DNA of 64,000 bases from Lachnospiraceae bacterium NE2001. Its GTDB lineage: Bacteria; Bacillota; Clostridia; Lachnospirales; Lachnospiraceae. The translations under genes and the position numbers were made by a program. The notes beneath the pieces are model-generated. The model was not told the origin of the DNA. It made no database searches and saw only the letters and a program-made list of their open reading frames with translations. The stretch is taken from assembly GCA_900110635.1 (NCBI GenBank), contig FOEK01000003.1, positions 124,001 to 188,000 of the forward strand, in the 5' to 3' direction. Numbering within the stretch: the stretch's first letter is position 1; each line of letters begins with the position of its first letter. Shown one piece after another: positions 42,700 to 51,221 of the stretch.

Positions 42700-44160
42700 A
42701 TGATAGATAATGGAATCATGATGCAGGCATTTGAGTGGTATATGAAGAGCGAGCCAGCTCTGTGGACCACGTTGAAGAAGGATGCAGAGAAGCTAAGCAA
42801 GGTTGGTGTTACATCAATGTGGCTGCCGCCTGCATACAAGGGAGCGAGAGGTGCAGATGATACTGGTTATGGTGTCTATGATCTCTATGATCTGGGTGAG
42901 TTTAACCAGAAGGGTTCAGTCAGGACCAAGTATGGAACTAAGAAGGAGTACCTGGATGCTATAGCTGAGCTCCAGAAATATGGTATAAATGTTTACGCTG
43001 ATCTCGTACTGAATCATAAGATTGGTGCTGATGCGGTTGAAAAGGTTAACGCCAGTGAATTTAACGAGGTAAACAGATATCAGATGGTTGGTGAAAATAA
43101 GACCATTGGAGCCTGGACCAAGTTCACTTTCCCTGGAAGAAAAAATAAGTATTCGGACTTCAAATGGAATTGGACACATTTTGATGGAATTGACTGGGAT
43201 CAGGAACACGCTAAGAGAGCTATCTTCAAGTTTGAAGGTAAGGAGTGGGATAAGGGTGTAGACGATCAGTTTGATAACTTTGATTATCTGATCGGTGCTG
43301 ACATCGATTTTGATAACCGTGAGGTTTTTGAAGAGCTGGTAAAATGGGCCACCTGGTATGTAGATATCACAGGAATAGATGGTTTCAGGCTCGATGCAGT
43401 AAAGCATATACCTGCTTCATTTTACAGAGATTTCTTATATACGGTGAGAGAGAAGACAGAGAAGGAGCTTTTCGCTGTTGGCGAATATTGGAACGGCGAT
43501 GTGTCAAAGCTCAGCAAGTATCTTGAGGATATTAAGTCAGAGGCTTCACTCTTTGATGTGCCGCTTCATTATAATCTGTATCACGCTTCAAAGGCGGGTG
43601 GTGCATACGACCTCAGGACTATCCTGAATAATACAATGATGAGTTCAAATCCTATGAAGGCAGTGACCTTTGTAGATAATCACGATACTCAGCCTGGTCA
43701 GCCGCTGGAAAGCTTCGTTGAGGACTGGTTCAAGCCTATGGCTTATGCACTGATCCTTCTGAGGCGCGAGGGCTATCCTTGTGTATTCTATGGAGATTAC
43801 AAGGGCATACCTCACAGCAAGGTGAAGTCTAAGAAGCAGATGCTGGACAAGCTTATGAAGCTTCGTAAGGAGAAGGCTTACGGTGAGCAGCACGATTACT
43901 TTGATCATCCTAACTGCATTGGCTGGACCAGAGAAGGTGATGCTGATCATAAGGATTCCGGTCTTGCTGTAGTGATTTCTGATGGAGAGGGCGGCACTAA
44001 GAGAATGTACGTCGGAAGACATTTTGCTGGTGCACACTTCTCAGATGTAATGGGAAATGCTAAGTATAACATTAAGATAGATGAGTACGGATGTGGCGAG
44101 TTCTACGTTAACAGAGGCGCTGTATCTGTCTGGGTTCGCAAGGAACCATCGTCCAGATAA
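42700..44160 (+). CDS. intracellular GH13 alpha-amylase
   Basis: A 486-residue glycoside hydrolase family 13 (subfamily 5-like) enzyme cutting alpha-1,4-glucans. There is no signal peptide, so it should act on imported maltodextrins or glycogen. Conserved regions: DLVLNHKIGADA; GIDGFRLDAVKHI with the Asp nucleophile; FAVGEYWNGD with the Glu acid/base; FVDNHDTQPG with the third Asp. The B domain is of the calcium-binding bacterial type. GGAGGCGG before ATG 42700 decides the start over the upstream in-frame ATG 42682. Expression is probably under a LacI-type operator upstream. Confidence 0.93.
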   Translation: MIDNGIMMQAFEWYMKSEPALWTTLKKDAEKLSKVGVTSMWLPPAYKGARGADDTGYGVYDLYDLGEFNQKGSVRTKYGTKKEYLDAIAELQKYGINVYADLVLNHKIGADAVEKVNASEFNEVNRYQMVGENKTIGAWTKFTFPGRKNKYSDFKWNWTHFDGIDWDQEHAKRAIFKFEGKEWDKGVDDQFDNFDYLIGADIDFDNREVFEELVKWATWYVDITGIDGFRLDAVKHIPASFYRDFLYTVREKTEKELFAVGEYWNGDVSKLSKYLEDIKSEASLFDVPLHYNLYHASKAGGAYDLRTILNNTMMSSNPMKAVTFVDNHDTQPGQPLESFVEDWFKPMAYALILLRREGYPCVFYGDYKGIPHSKVKSKKQMLDKLMKLRKEKAYGEQHDYFDHPNCIGWTREGDADHKDSGLAVVISDGEGGTKRMYVGRHFAGAHFSDVMGNAKYNIKIDEYGCGEFYVNRGAVSVWVRKEPSSR

Positions 44161-44219
44161 ATAGATTACTAATTGAGAACGGTGCAGAAGGTGTCACATT
44201 TCGTAGAAAGGGTTAAAGT

Positions 44220-44522
44220 ATGGGTAAGACCGTAAGAACAGATGCAGTTGATGATCTCTTTGAGGCAATAATGACCTTGAAGGATCGCGAGGAGTTCTAC
44301 AGCTTTTTTGAGGATATATGTACAACCAACGAGATTCTCTCCATTGCAGAGCGTTTCGAGGTTGCCAAGCTTCTCTATCAGAACAACACATATATAGAGA
44401 TTGCCAAGAAAACAGGCGCTTCAACTGCTACAATTAGTAGAGTGAACCGCTTCCTTAATAGTGGAAATGGAAGCTGTGATTTCATATTTGACAGAATGGG
44501 AATAGAAAAGAAGAAGGGGTGA
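44220..44522 (+). CDS. TrpR-like YerC/YecD family DNA-binding protein
   Basis: A 100-residue regulator of the YerC/YecD family with the TrpR fold. The helix-turn-helix is KTGASTATISRVNRFLN, preceded by EILSIAERFEVAKLLYQ, which matches the Trp repressor core. It lacks an obvious tryptophan-dependent regulatory partner, and the family's target genes are not established. It begins 60 bases after the amylase gene and ends 8 bases before the CorC-type gene. Confidence 0.9.
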   Translation: MGKTVRTDAVDDLFEAIMTLKDREEFYSFFEDICTTNEILSIAERFEVAKLLYQNNTYIEIAKKTGASTATISRVNRFLNSGNGSCDFIFDRMGIEKKKG

Positions 44523-44530
44523 TGGACTAA

Positions 44531-45865
44531 GTGGACCCGAGTGATATATTGGAACTCAGTTTACTAGTTATTTTACTTATATTATCAGGCTTTTTTTCAT
44601 CGGCCGAAACTGCGCTTACAACGGTAAGCATCAATAAACTTAAAACTGTAATAGATGAAGGTGGAAGAAGAGCAAAGAGGGCTGCTCTTGTTATTAAAAT
44701 GAGAGAGAATTCCTCGAAGCTGCTGTCGACCATCCTGATCGGTAACAATGTAGTAAATATATCGGCGTCAGCACTGGCGACTGTTCTCAGTACCAAGTTT
44801 TTTGGCAGTCAGTTCGTTGGTATCGTAACAGGTGTGCTTACACTTTTTGTGCTGATCTTTGGAGAGATAACTCCTAAGACACTGGCCACACTGAATAACC
44901 TGCCAATGTCGCTGGCATTTTCCAGACCAATCTATATATTGATGGTGATACTCACACCACTTATATGGATATTAAATGTTATCTGCCGTGGCATCTTTTT
45001 CATACTCAGGGTGGATCCTGACAAGAATCCGGACCAGATGACTGAGAGTGAACTGCTGAAGATTGTAGATGTCAGTTCTGAAGAGGGTGTAATCGAGACC
45101 TCTGAAAAAGAGATGATCAACAACGTGGTGGACTTTGGAGATGCTGTAGCTAAGGATATAATGATACCCCGTGCCGATATGGTGGCAATAGATATAAACA
45201 GTTCCTATGATGAGATAATGGAGCTGATCGCAGAGGAAAACTATTCCAGATTTCCTGTATATGAAGAGTCAAAGGACCATATTATCGGAATCCTCAACGT
45301 CAAGGACCTGGTGCTTTCAAATATTAAAAATGAAAATGATATTTCACTAAAAGACATAATGAGAGAAGTGGCCTATGTCTATGAGTATCAGCGTACAGCT
45401 CAGATATTTGCGGATATGAAGGGCGCGTCTGTGACCATGTGTATCGTTCTGGATGAGTATGGTATCGCCGCAGGTCTTATAACTATGGAGGACCTGGTGG
45501 AGGAAATCGTTGGTGAGATCCGTGACGAATATGACGATGACGAGGATGAGTTCATCAAGGAAATAGGTGAGGGACATTTTGATATCGACGGCTCTGTGAA
45601 GCTGGATGATATAAATGATGCGATAGGCACAAATCTTGAGTCGGAGAACTATGATTCTCTGGGCGGACTTATGATAGAACTTCTGGACAGACTGCCTGAA
45701 GAGGGCGAAGAGGCTGTGATAGGCGATATCAGGCTGGTCTGCAGCAGTGTGGAAAAGAACCGAGTTGAAAGAGTAGAACTTTTTGGAGAAGGCTATGGCA
45801 AAAATAGACCAAGAAATGAACATAGAGAGGGAGAAGGAGCTGGAGCTGAAGAAAGAGATTCGTGA
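44531..45865 (+). CDS. CNNM/CorC-type membrane protein with CBS pair
   Basis: A 444-residue HlyC/CorC family protein. A CNNM (DUF21) domain with four hydrophobic helices fills about 1-175, including STILIGNNVVNISASALATV. A CBS pair follows at about 200-325 (DIMIPRADMVAIDI, YSRFPVYEESKDHIIGIL, VVLDEYG-like IVLDEYGIAAG), and a CorC_HlyC C-terminal domain at about 345-430. The family is linked to magnesium/cobalt or sodium transport. The start is GTG 44531. The 3' end overlaps the next gene by 71 bases. Confidence 0.88.
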   Translation: MDPSDILELSLLVILLILSGFFSSAETALTTVSINKLKTVIDEGGRRAKRAALVIKMRENSSKLLSTILIGNNVVNISASALATVLSTKFFGSQFVGIVTGVLTLFVLIFGEITPKTLATLNNLPMSLAFSRPIYILMVILTPLIWILNVICRGIFFILRVDPDKNPDQMTESELLKIVDVSSEEGVIETSEKEMINNVVDFGDAVAKDIMIPRADMVAIDINSSYDEIMELIAEENYSRFPVYEESKDHIIGILNVKDLVLSNIKNENDISLKDIMREVAYVYEYQRTAQIFADMKGASVTMCIVLDEYGIAAGLITMEDLVEEIVGEIRDEYDDDEDEFIKEIGEGHFDIDGSVKLDDINDAIGTNLESENYDSLGGLMIELLDRLPEEGEEAVIGDIRLVCSSVEKNRVERVELFGEGYGKNRPRNEHREGEGAGAEERDS

Positions 45866-46388
45866 TAAGCTGCTCCTGGACTTCATCGTCCCTGAAGAGA
45901 TTCCCAACGAGGAAATGTTTATGGAGCAGGTGACAACCTTTATGGAAGAACACCTGAAGGCCAATCTTCGCAACGAGGAAGAGAAGACTCTTACAAAGGC
46001 GATGATCAATAACTACACCAAGAACAAGCTTATGCCACCGCCTGTAAAGAAGAGATATTCCCGTGAGCATCTGATATTCCTGATCTACATATATTATATG
46101 AAAAATGTAATGAGCATCAGTGATATACAGAAGATGATGGAGCCTCTTATGTCTGAGGACATGACCGATGAGAAACTCTATGATATCTACAAAAAGACCT
46201 TCGAGATGGAGAAGGCCGAGTATTTCAACATTGAGGACAGCGTTATTGAGGCGGCCCACATAACTGACAAGCGACTTCCAAAGTCGGAGGATGAGCGTCT
46301 AAATAAGATGCTTTATATCTTTATGCTGGGCTATGATGTTTACAGCAAGAAGCGTCTCATTGAAAAACTTATTGACGAACTCGACTGA
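45795..46388 (+). CDS. hypothetical helical protein
   Basis: A 197-residue protein that begins inside the CorC-type gene in another frame. It is rich in Glu, Lys and Met, with mostly helical segments and no membrane helix. The central part (KKRYSREHLIFLIYIYYM and KNVMSISDIQKMMEPL) looks like the DUF1836-type fold of Firmicutes, which is predicted to be HTH-like; I am not certain. GGAGAAGG before ATG 45795 decides the start. The overlap of 71 bases suggests translational coupling. Confidence 0.72.
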   Translation: MAKIDQEMNIEREKELELKKEIRDKLLLDFIVPEEIPNEEMFMEQVTTFMEEHLKANLRNEEEKTLTKAMINNYTKNKLMPPPVKKRYSREHLIFLIYIYYMKNVMSISDIQKMMEPLMSEDMTDEKLYDIYKKTFEMEKAEYFNIEDSVIEAAHITDKRLPKSEDERLNKMLYIFMLGYDVYSKKRLIEKLIDELD

Positions 46389-46396
46389 TTTGTTAT

Positions 46397-46420
46397 AGAG
46401 TATCGCTTGCGATACTCTAC
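46397..46420. promoter_or_regulatory. perfect hairpin before the ABC-F gene
   Basis: TAGAGTATCGC (46397-46407) pairs with GCGATACTCTA (46410-46420) around two bases. The ribosome site AAAGGAG follows 4 bases later. No T tract follows, so a role in RNA stability or in exposing the ribosome site is likelier than termination. Confidence 0.55.
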
Positions 46421-46435
46421 TTAAAGGAGAAAATT

Positions 46436-48064
46436 ATGATAAGTGCAAACAACATATCACTAAGATTTGGTAAGAAAGCCCTGTTCGAAGAAGTTAACAT
46501 TACCTTTTCCCCAGGTAACTGTTACGGTCTTATAGGAGCAAATGGAGCCGGCAAATCTACATTTCTTAAGATTCTGTCTGGTGAACTTGAGTCTACAACT
46601 GGTGACGTAACCATGGATCCAGGCGAGAGGCTTTCAGTGCTGGAGCAGGACCACTTCAAATATGACGAGTATTCAGTAATGGATACTGTCATTATGGGAA
46701 ATAAGCGACTTTATGACATAATGAAGGAAAAGGATGCCATCTACGCTAAGGAAGACTTCACAGACGCGGACGGTGAAAGAGCAGCAGAGCTGGAGACAGA
46801 ATTTGCTGAAATGGATGGCTGGAACGCAGAGGTTGATGCTGCAACCCTTCTTAATGGTCTCGGTGTTGAGACAGAATATCACTATATGACTATGGGAGAT
46901 CTGGAGGATAGCCTTAAGGTCAAGGTACTTCTTGCAAAAGCTCTCTTTGGTAATCCAGACGTACTTCTCCTCGACGAGCCTACAAACCACCTGGATATGG
47001 ATGCTATTCTCTGGCTCGAGGAGTTCCTTATAAACTTTGAAAATACAGTAATTGTTGTCAGCCACGATAGATACTTCCTTAACAAGGTCTGCACACATAC
47101 AGCAGATCTCGACTATGGAAAGATCCAGATTTACGCTGGTAACTACGACTTCTGGTATGAGTCAAGCCAGCTGATGATTCGTCAGATGAAGGAAGCAAAC
47201 AAGAAGAAGGAAGAGCAGATCAAGGAACTTAAAGAGTTCATCGCTCGTTTCTCTGCAAATGCTTCAAAGTCAAAACAGGCAACATCACGTAAGAAGGCAC
47301 TTGAGAAGATCGAACTTGAGGAGATCAAGCCATCAAGCCGTAAATATCCATTTATCGACTTCAGACCTAACCGTGAGATCGGAAATGAGGTTCTTACAGT
47401 TTCACATCTTTCTAAGACAGTTGACGGAGTTAAGCTCCTTGACGATGTATCATTTACAGTAGGAAGAGAAGATAAGATAGCATTTGTAGGTCCTAAGACA
47501 CAGGCTACAACTATGCTTTTCAAGATACTTGCTGGCGAAGAAGAGCCAGATGAGGGAGAATACAAATGGGGTGTTACCACATCTCAGGGTTACTTCCCTA
47601 AGGACAACACTAAAGAATTTGACAACGATCTTGTGATCGTTGACTGGCTTACACAGTTCTCAGAAGAGAAGGATGCTACATATGTACGTGGATTCCTTGG
47701 AAGAATGCTCTTCAGAGGCGAGGATGGAATCAAGAAGGTTAAGGTTCTTTCCGGAGGTGAGAAGGTTAGATGTCTTCTTTCCAAGCTGATGATCATGGGA
47801 ACAAACGTTCTCATCCTTGATGAGCCTACAAATCACCTGGATATGGAAGCAATCACTTCCCTCAACAATGGACTGATCAAGTTCCCAGGCGTTGTACTCT
47901 TTGCCTGCCAGGATCACCAGTTCATCCAGACTACTGCAAACCGTATTATGGAACTTACAGACACAGGCCTTATCGACAAGCAGTGTACATACGACGAATA
48001 CCTGGAGAACGACGAGCTTGCTCGTAAACGTCAGGTTATGAACTACGATACATCAAACGACTAA
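46436..48064 (+). CDS. ABC-F family ATPase (YbiT/YkpA-like)
   Basis: A 542-residue soluble ABC-F protein with two nucleotide-binding domains, a family that acts on ribosomes. Domain 1 has Walker A GANGAGKSTF and Walker B VLLLDEPTNHLD; its signature is degenerate (MGDLEDSLKVKV). The linker (about 240-315) is charged and helical. Domain 2 has a degenerate Walker A (VGPKTQATTML), a good signature LSGGEKVRC and Walker B VLILDEPTNHLD. One composite ATP site therefore looks intact and the other poor. There are no resistance-specific extensions, so a housekeeping translation role is likely. Confidence 0.88.
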   Translation: MISANNISLRFGKKALFEEVNITFSPGNCYGLIGANGAGKSTFLKILSGELESTTGDVTMDPGERLSVLEQDHFKYDEYSVMDTVIMGNKRLYDIMKEKDAIYAKEDFTDADGERAAELETEFAEMDGWNAEVDAATLLNGLGVETEYHYMTMGDLEDSLKVKVLLAKALFGNPDVLLLDEPTNHLDMDAILWLEEFLINFENTVIVVSHDRYFLNKVCTHTADLDYGKIQIYAGNYDFWYESSQLMIRQMKEANKKKEEQIKELKEFIARFSANASKSKQATSRKKALEKIELEEIKPSSRKYPFIDFRPNREIGNEVLTVSHLSKTVDGVKLLDDVSFTVGREDKIAFVGPKTQATTMLFKILAGEEEPDEGEYKWGVTTSQGYFPKDNTKEFDNDLVIVDWLTQFSEEKDATYVRGFLGRMLFRGEDGIKKVKVLSGGEKVRCLLSKLMIMGTNVLILDEPTNHLDMEAITSLNNGLIKFPGVVLFACQDHQFIQTTANRIMELTDTGLIDKQCTYDEYLENDELARKRQVMNYDTSND

Positions 48065-48072
48065 AATAAAAA

Positions 48073-48105
48073 GTGCAGCGGGGACAGTCCCCACTGCACA
48101 TTTTG
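48073..48105 (+). terminator. REP-like hairpin after the ABC-F gene
   Basis: GTGCAG(C)GGGGA pairs with TCCCC(A)CTGCAC (48073-48084, 48088-48099), with one mismatch, followed by ATTTTG. The core GGGGACAGTCCCC is shared with the elements at 5689 and 20731, so a repeat half serves as terminator. Confidence 0.75.
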
Positions 48106-48149
48106 TTTTCTGTATAAACGTATAAACACAAACTTATTAATATCACTTT

Positions 48150-48390
48150 GTAAAGACTATAGCGAAGTGCGATATGTGCTCACGAGACCATTGCAGGTCT
48201 CGGCGCTTAGCGATTCAGACACCGACGCAGGAGGTGGCTGAGAGCTTAGCGAACGGAGCGAAGCGGAGTGACCGCTAGGGTTACCTGCATTGAGCGGAAG
48301 CGATGTCGAGTGAGTGCATACTCGCACAAGCGATGTCGAGTGAGTGCATACTCGCACAAGCGATGTCGAGTGAGTGCATACTCGCACAAG
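48150..48390. repeat. complex palindromic repeat with three exact 30-bp tandem units
   Basis: The stretch between the ABC-F gene and the convergent gene at 48416. The 5' part holds hairpins such as GAGACC-ATTGCA-GGTCTC and CTTAGCG paired with CGCTAGG. The 3' part is a 30-base unit, CGATGTCGAGTGAGTGCATA plus CTCGCACAAG, present three times without change at 48301-48330, 48331-48360 and 48361-48390. There are no spacers, so it is not a CRISPR array. No ORF here looks real. Confidence 0.8.
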
Positions 48391-48415
48391 CTAGACAAGT
48401 TTACGAATATAAAAA

Positions 48416-49183
48416 CTATGGGAATAGGTAGTTCAGGAAGTCCTGCACACGGTCGTGATTTCCCTGTTCATCACCTGGGAATCCAATGTATACATCGTCA
48501 TATCCCAGATTCAGGTCCTTGATAAACTGCAGATCCGATACATCAATAGCCATTTCAACATCTTTTCCATCCATACCCTTTAGAACCACAATGCGATCCT
48601 TCACCTTTGCGTAGGTCTCGGCATCAAGATACTTGTCCAGCGGATAGAAGATATCCAGCGCTGCGCATCCATCAGCCCCATCCTTATCTGTGAAGATAAC
48701 ATCATAGTAGTTCGAAGTTGCCATAGTGGCAAAGTTGATATATATCTGACTGTTGCCGTTTCCTTCATAGCCCTGGGCATATTCCTTACCTGAAATGACA
48801 ACGTTTGTATCACCTTTTATCTGGCAGCCTTTGTATTTTCCAATATCTTTAGCGTAATTTTCCATAGTATCCAGATTAAACTCCAGCTGATTGCCGCAGT
48901 TTATTACTACATAAGATATGGTAAGAGGTCTGGTGTTATTATAAATGGTACGTCCCAGCCAGGCACCGAAGATGATAAATACGGTTGCGATAATGAGCAC
49001 TTCTTTATAGTAATATAGAAGATACTTGAACTTTTCACCTTTGGACATGCCCTCCATTGTCTCACGAAGCTTCTCTTTCTTATACTTCCTTCGGTCCTTT
49101 CGGGAGAGAGATTTCATCTCAAGACGGTCATCTTGATTCTTTTCTACAGGCTTTTCTTCAAGCTCAGGTGTCATATGACGCAT
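48416..49183 (-). CDS. hypothetical membrane protein
   Basis: A 255-residue protein. A charged cytoplasmic N terminus (about 1-62, rich in Lys, Arg and Glu) is followed by one hydrophobic helix (about 64-84, VLIIATVFIIFGAWLG) and an outer domain of about 165 residues with alternating strands and conserved-looking Tyr and Asp, ending FLNYLF. The shape resembles part of a substrate-binding fold (FTDKDGADGCAALDIFYPLDKYL), but I do not claim a family. It is single-copy and separated from its neighbours. Confidence 0.75.
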   Translation of the reverse strand: MRHMTPELEEKPVEKNQDDRLEMKSLSRKDRRKYKKEKLRETMEGMSKGEKFKYLLYYYKEVLIIATVFIIFGAWLGRTIYNNTRPLTISYVVINCGNQLEFNLDTMENYAKDIGKYKGCQIKGDTNVVISGKEYAQGYEGNGNSQIYINFATMATSNYYDVIFTDKDGADGCAALDIFYPLDKYLDAETYAKVKDRIVVLKGMDGKDVEMAIDVSDLQFIKDLNLGYDDVYIGFPGDEQGNHDRVQDFLNYLFP

Positions 49184-49597
49184 AATAGTAGTCTCCTTGG
49201 AAAAATATCAAAAATATGTTTTTTGGTACATTTTACCAATAATTGATAATATTACCATATATTATGAAAATATGACAATTCTTTTTCGAAATGATGACAA
49301 TTCAATAACGATTGGTTAATATGTACAAATTGTAGTAAAAAAATAAAAAAAAGTACTTGCATTATTGTCAAACTTGCCATATAATGCATTTTGTCACTGG
49401 GGAGAAACAGTGACAATGTCGAAAACTTGTTAATTTTGACTATATGCAAAGTTAACAAAAGCCAAATTGATACTGAGTATGATAAACATTTTTCTGAATT
49501 GGCTTTAGGAATCTCGGATTCCTGATTATAAGGATGTTAAGTGGGAGTTGTATAAGGTATCTGGACACACACAAATACAAAAAAGGAGGGTTTTTTT
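49184..49597 (+). promoter_or_regulatory. long leader and promoter of the sugar ABC importer
   Basis: A 414-base gene-free stretch. TTGCAT (49357-49362) and TATAAT (49380-49385) are 17 bases apart and drive the binding-protein gene. Just after the start site is a 9-bp hairpin TTGTCACTG/CAGTGACAA (49391-49399, 49408-49416). TGACAAT or its complement occurs at 49273-49279, 49295-49301, 49364-49370 and 49411-49417, so a regulator may bind here. The remaining leader of about 200 bases shows no other clear fold. AAAGGAGGG lies before the GTG start. Confidence 0.6.
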
Positions 49598-51070
49598 GTG
49601 AAAAAGTTCAAAAAGGCAATGGCACTTTCACTTGCACTCGCTATGGGTCTTTCACTTGTAGCTTGTGGCGGAAGTACTGAAGAGACAACAGAGGCAACAG
49701 AGGCAGAGACAACAGAGGCAGCTACAGAGGCAGCTGACGACACTACAGAGGCAGCTGATGACACAACAGAGGCAGCTGACGAAACAACAGAGGCAGCTGA
49801 GGCTGATCTTTCATCAGACGGTAAGGTTCTTAACATCCAGTGCTGGAATGATGAGTTCGCTAACAGACTTAAGGATCACTATCCAGGTTATGAAGCAAAC
49901 GATCCAGACGATGCTACAGCAGGTGGTAAGATTGGCGACATCGAAGTTAAGTTCACAGTAACTCCTTCAGATGACAACGCTTATCAGAACAACCTTGATG
50001 CAGTTCTTCCAGAGAACGGCGATGCAGCTGATGATGATAAGGTAGACCTTTTCCTCGTTGAGGCTGACTATGCACTTAAGTATGTAAACACAGATCTTAC
50101 AATGCCAGTTGCAGATCTTGGTATCGATGTTGATAGCGAGCTTGCTAATCAGTATCAGTATACAAAGGATATCGTAACAGACGCTGATGGAAACCTTAAG
50201 GGTGTTTCATGGCAGGGATGTCCTGGTGTACTTATCTACAACAGAGAAGCAGCTAAGGAAGTTCTTGGTTCTGACGATCCTGATACAGTTCAGGATGCTG
50301 TTAAGGATTGGGATACATTCAATGCAACAGCTAAGACAATGAACGATGCTGGTTACAAGATCACAGCAACAGCTAACGACACATATCGTGTATTCTCTAA
50401 CAACGTTTCAACTCCTTGGGTAGTTGATGGTAAGATTCAGGTTGATGACAACATCAAGGCTTGGGTTGATATGTCTAAGGAGCAGGTAGATGCTGGTTAT
50501 ACAACAACTTCTGATCTTTGGTCAGATGACTGGTCAAAGGGATTCTATCCAGATGGTAAGGTATTCGCTTACTTTGGACCAGCTTGGTTAATTAACTTCT
50601 GTATGAACGCAGATGATCCTGAGTCACTTGCAGGACAGGGTCTCTGGGGTGCTACAACAGGTCCTCAGGGCTTCTACTGGGGCGGTACATGGATCTGTGC
50701 AGCTAACGGAACAGATAACCCAGCACTTGTTGCTGATATCATCAGAAAGCTTACAACAGACGAGTCAGTTATGACAGAGATCGTTAAGCAGGATAGTGAC
50801 TTCGTTAACAACAAGCCAGCTATGGAAGCAGCAGCTACAGATGATAGCTATGCATTCGATGTACTTGGCGGACAGAATCCACTTGGTATGTTCTGTGAGG
50901 GAGCTGACAAGATCGACCTTTCTAACCTTTCAGAGTATGATCAGGGATGTAACGAGTCATTCCAGGCAGCTATGAAGGATTACTTCGAGGGTAACACAGG
51001 TTCTTATGAAGAGGCACTTGATGCATTCTACACATCTGTAACAGAGAAGTATCCAGAGCTTTCATACTAA
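49598..51070 (+). CDS. sugar ABC importer substrate-binding lipoprotein
   Basis: A 490-residue extracellular lipoprotein of the family 1-type carbohydrate-binding proteins. The start is GTG (MKKFKKAMALSLALAMGLSL), with lipobox LVACG at about residue 23. A Thr/Glu/Ala-rich linker of repeated TTEAA units (about 27-68) separates the lipid anchor from the binding domain, whose segments NIQCWNDEFANRLKDHYPGY, SWQGCPGVLIYNREAAKEVL and YFGPAWLINF fit the family. Two permease genes follow. No ATPase is nearby, so a shared MsiK-like ATPase elsewhere is expected. The sugar is unknown. Confidence 0.9.
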   Translation: MKKFKKAMALSLALAMGLSLVACGGSTEETTEATEAETTEAATEAADDTTEAADDTTEAADETTEAAEADLSSDGKVLNIQCWNDEFANRLKDHYPGYEANDPDDATAGGKIGDIEVKFTVTPSDDNAYQNNLDAVLPENGDAADDDKVDLFLVEADYALKYVNTDLTMPVADLGIDVDSELANQYQYTKDIVTDADGNLKGVSWQGCPGVLIYNREAAKEVLGSDDPDTVQDAVKDWDTFNATAKTMNDAGYKITATANDTYRVFSNNVSTPWVVDGKIQVDDNIKAWVDMSKEQVDAGYTTTSDLWSDDWSKGFYPDGKVFAYFGPAWLINFCMNADDPESLAGQGLWGATTGPQGFYWGGTWICAANGTDNPALVADIIRKLTTDESVMTEIVKQDSDFVNNKPAMEAAATDDSYAFDVLGGQNPLGMFCEGADKIDLSNLSEYDQGCNESFQAAMKDYFEGNTGSYEEALDAFYTSVTEKYPELSY

Positions 51071-51121
51071 GATTCATTCTAAGCTATTGCTTATAAGGTT
51101 TATAACCTAATCTAAATATTA

Positions 51122-51160
51122 TAGCGTGCCTGCTTGGCATTATCCCAAGAGGCACGCTTT
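51122..51160 (+). promoter_or_regulatory. stem-loop between binding-protein and permease genes
   Basis: AGCGTGCCT...CTTGG pairs with CCAAG...AGGCACGCT around a short loop, followed by TTAATT. Such intergenic stems commonly reduce downstream expression or protect the 3' end, making the binding protein more abundant than the permeases. No strong new promoter is visible before 51222. Confidence 0.6.
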
Positions 51161-51221
51161 AATTAACTTTTTTATACTTTTATACACTATCAAATCAAAA
51201 AGGTATAGCGGAGGTAGCAGA

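Noticed and set aside
48157-48387. 76-codon minus-strand frame with repeated VCTHSTSL
   Set aside because: It is a translation of the tandem DNA repeat, with no start signal.
48301-48390. Possible CRISPR array
   Set aside because: Three identical units are directly adjacent without spacers, and no cas gene is near.
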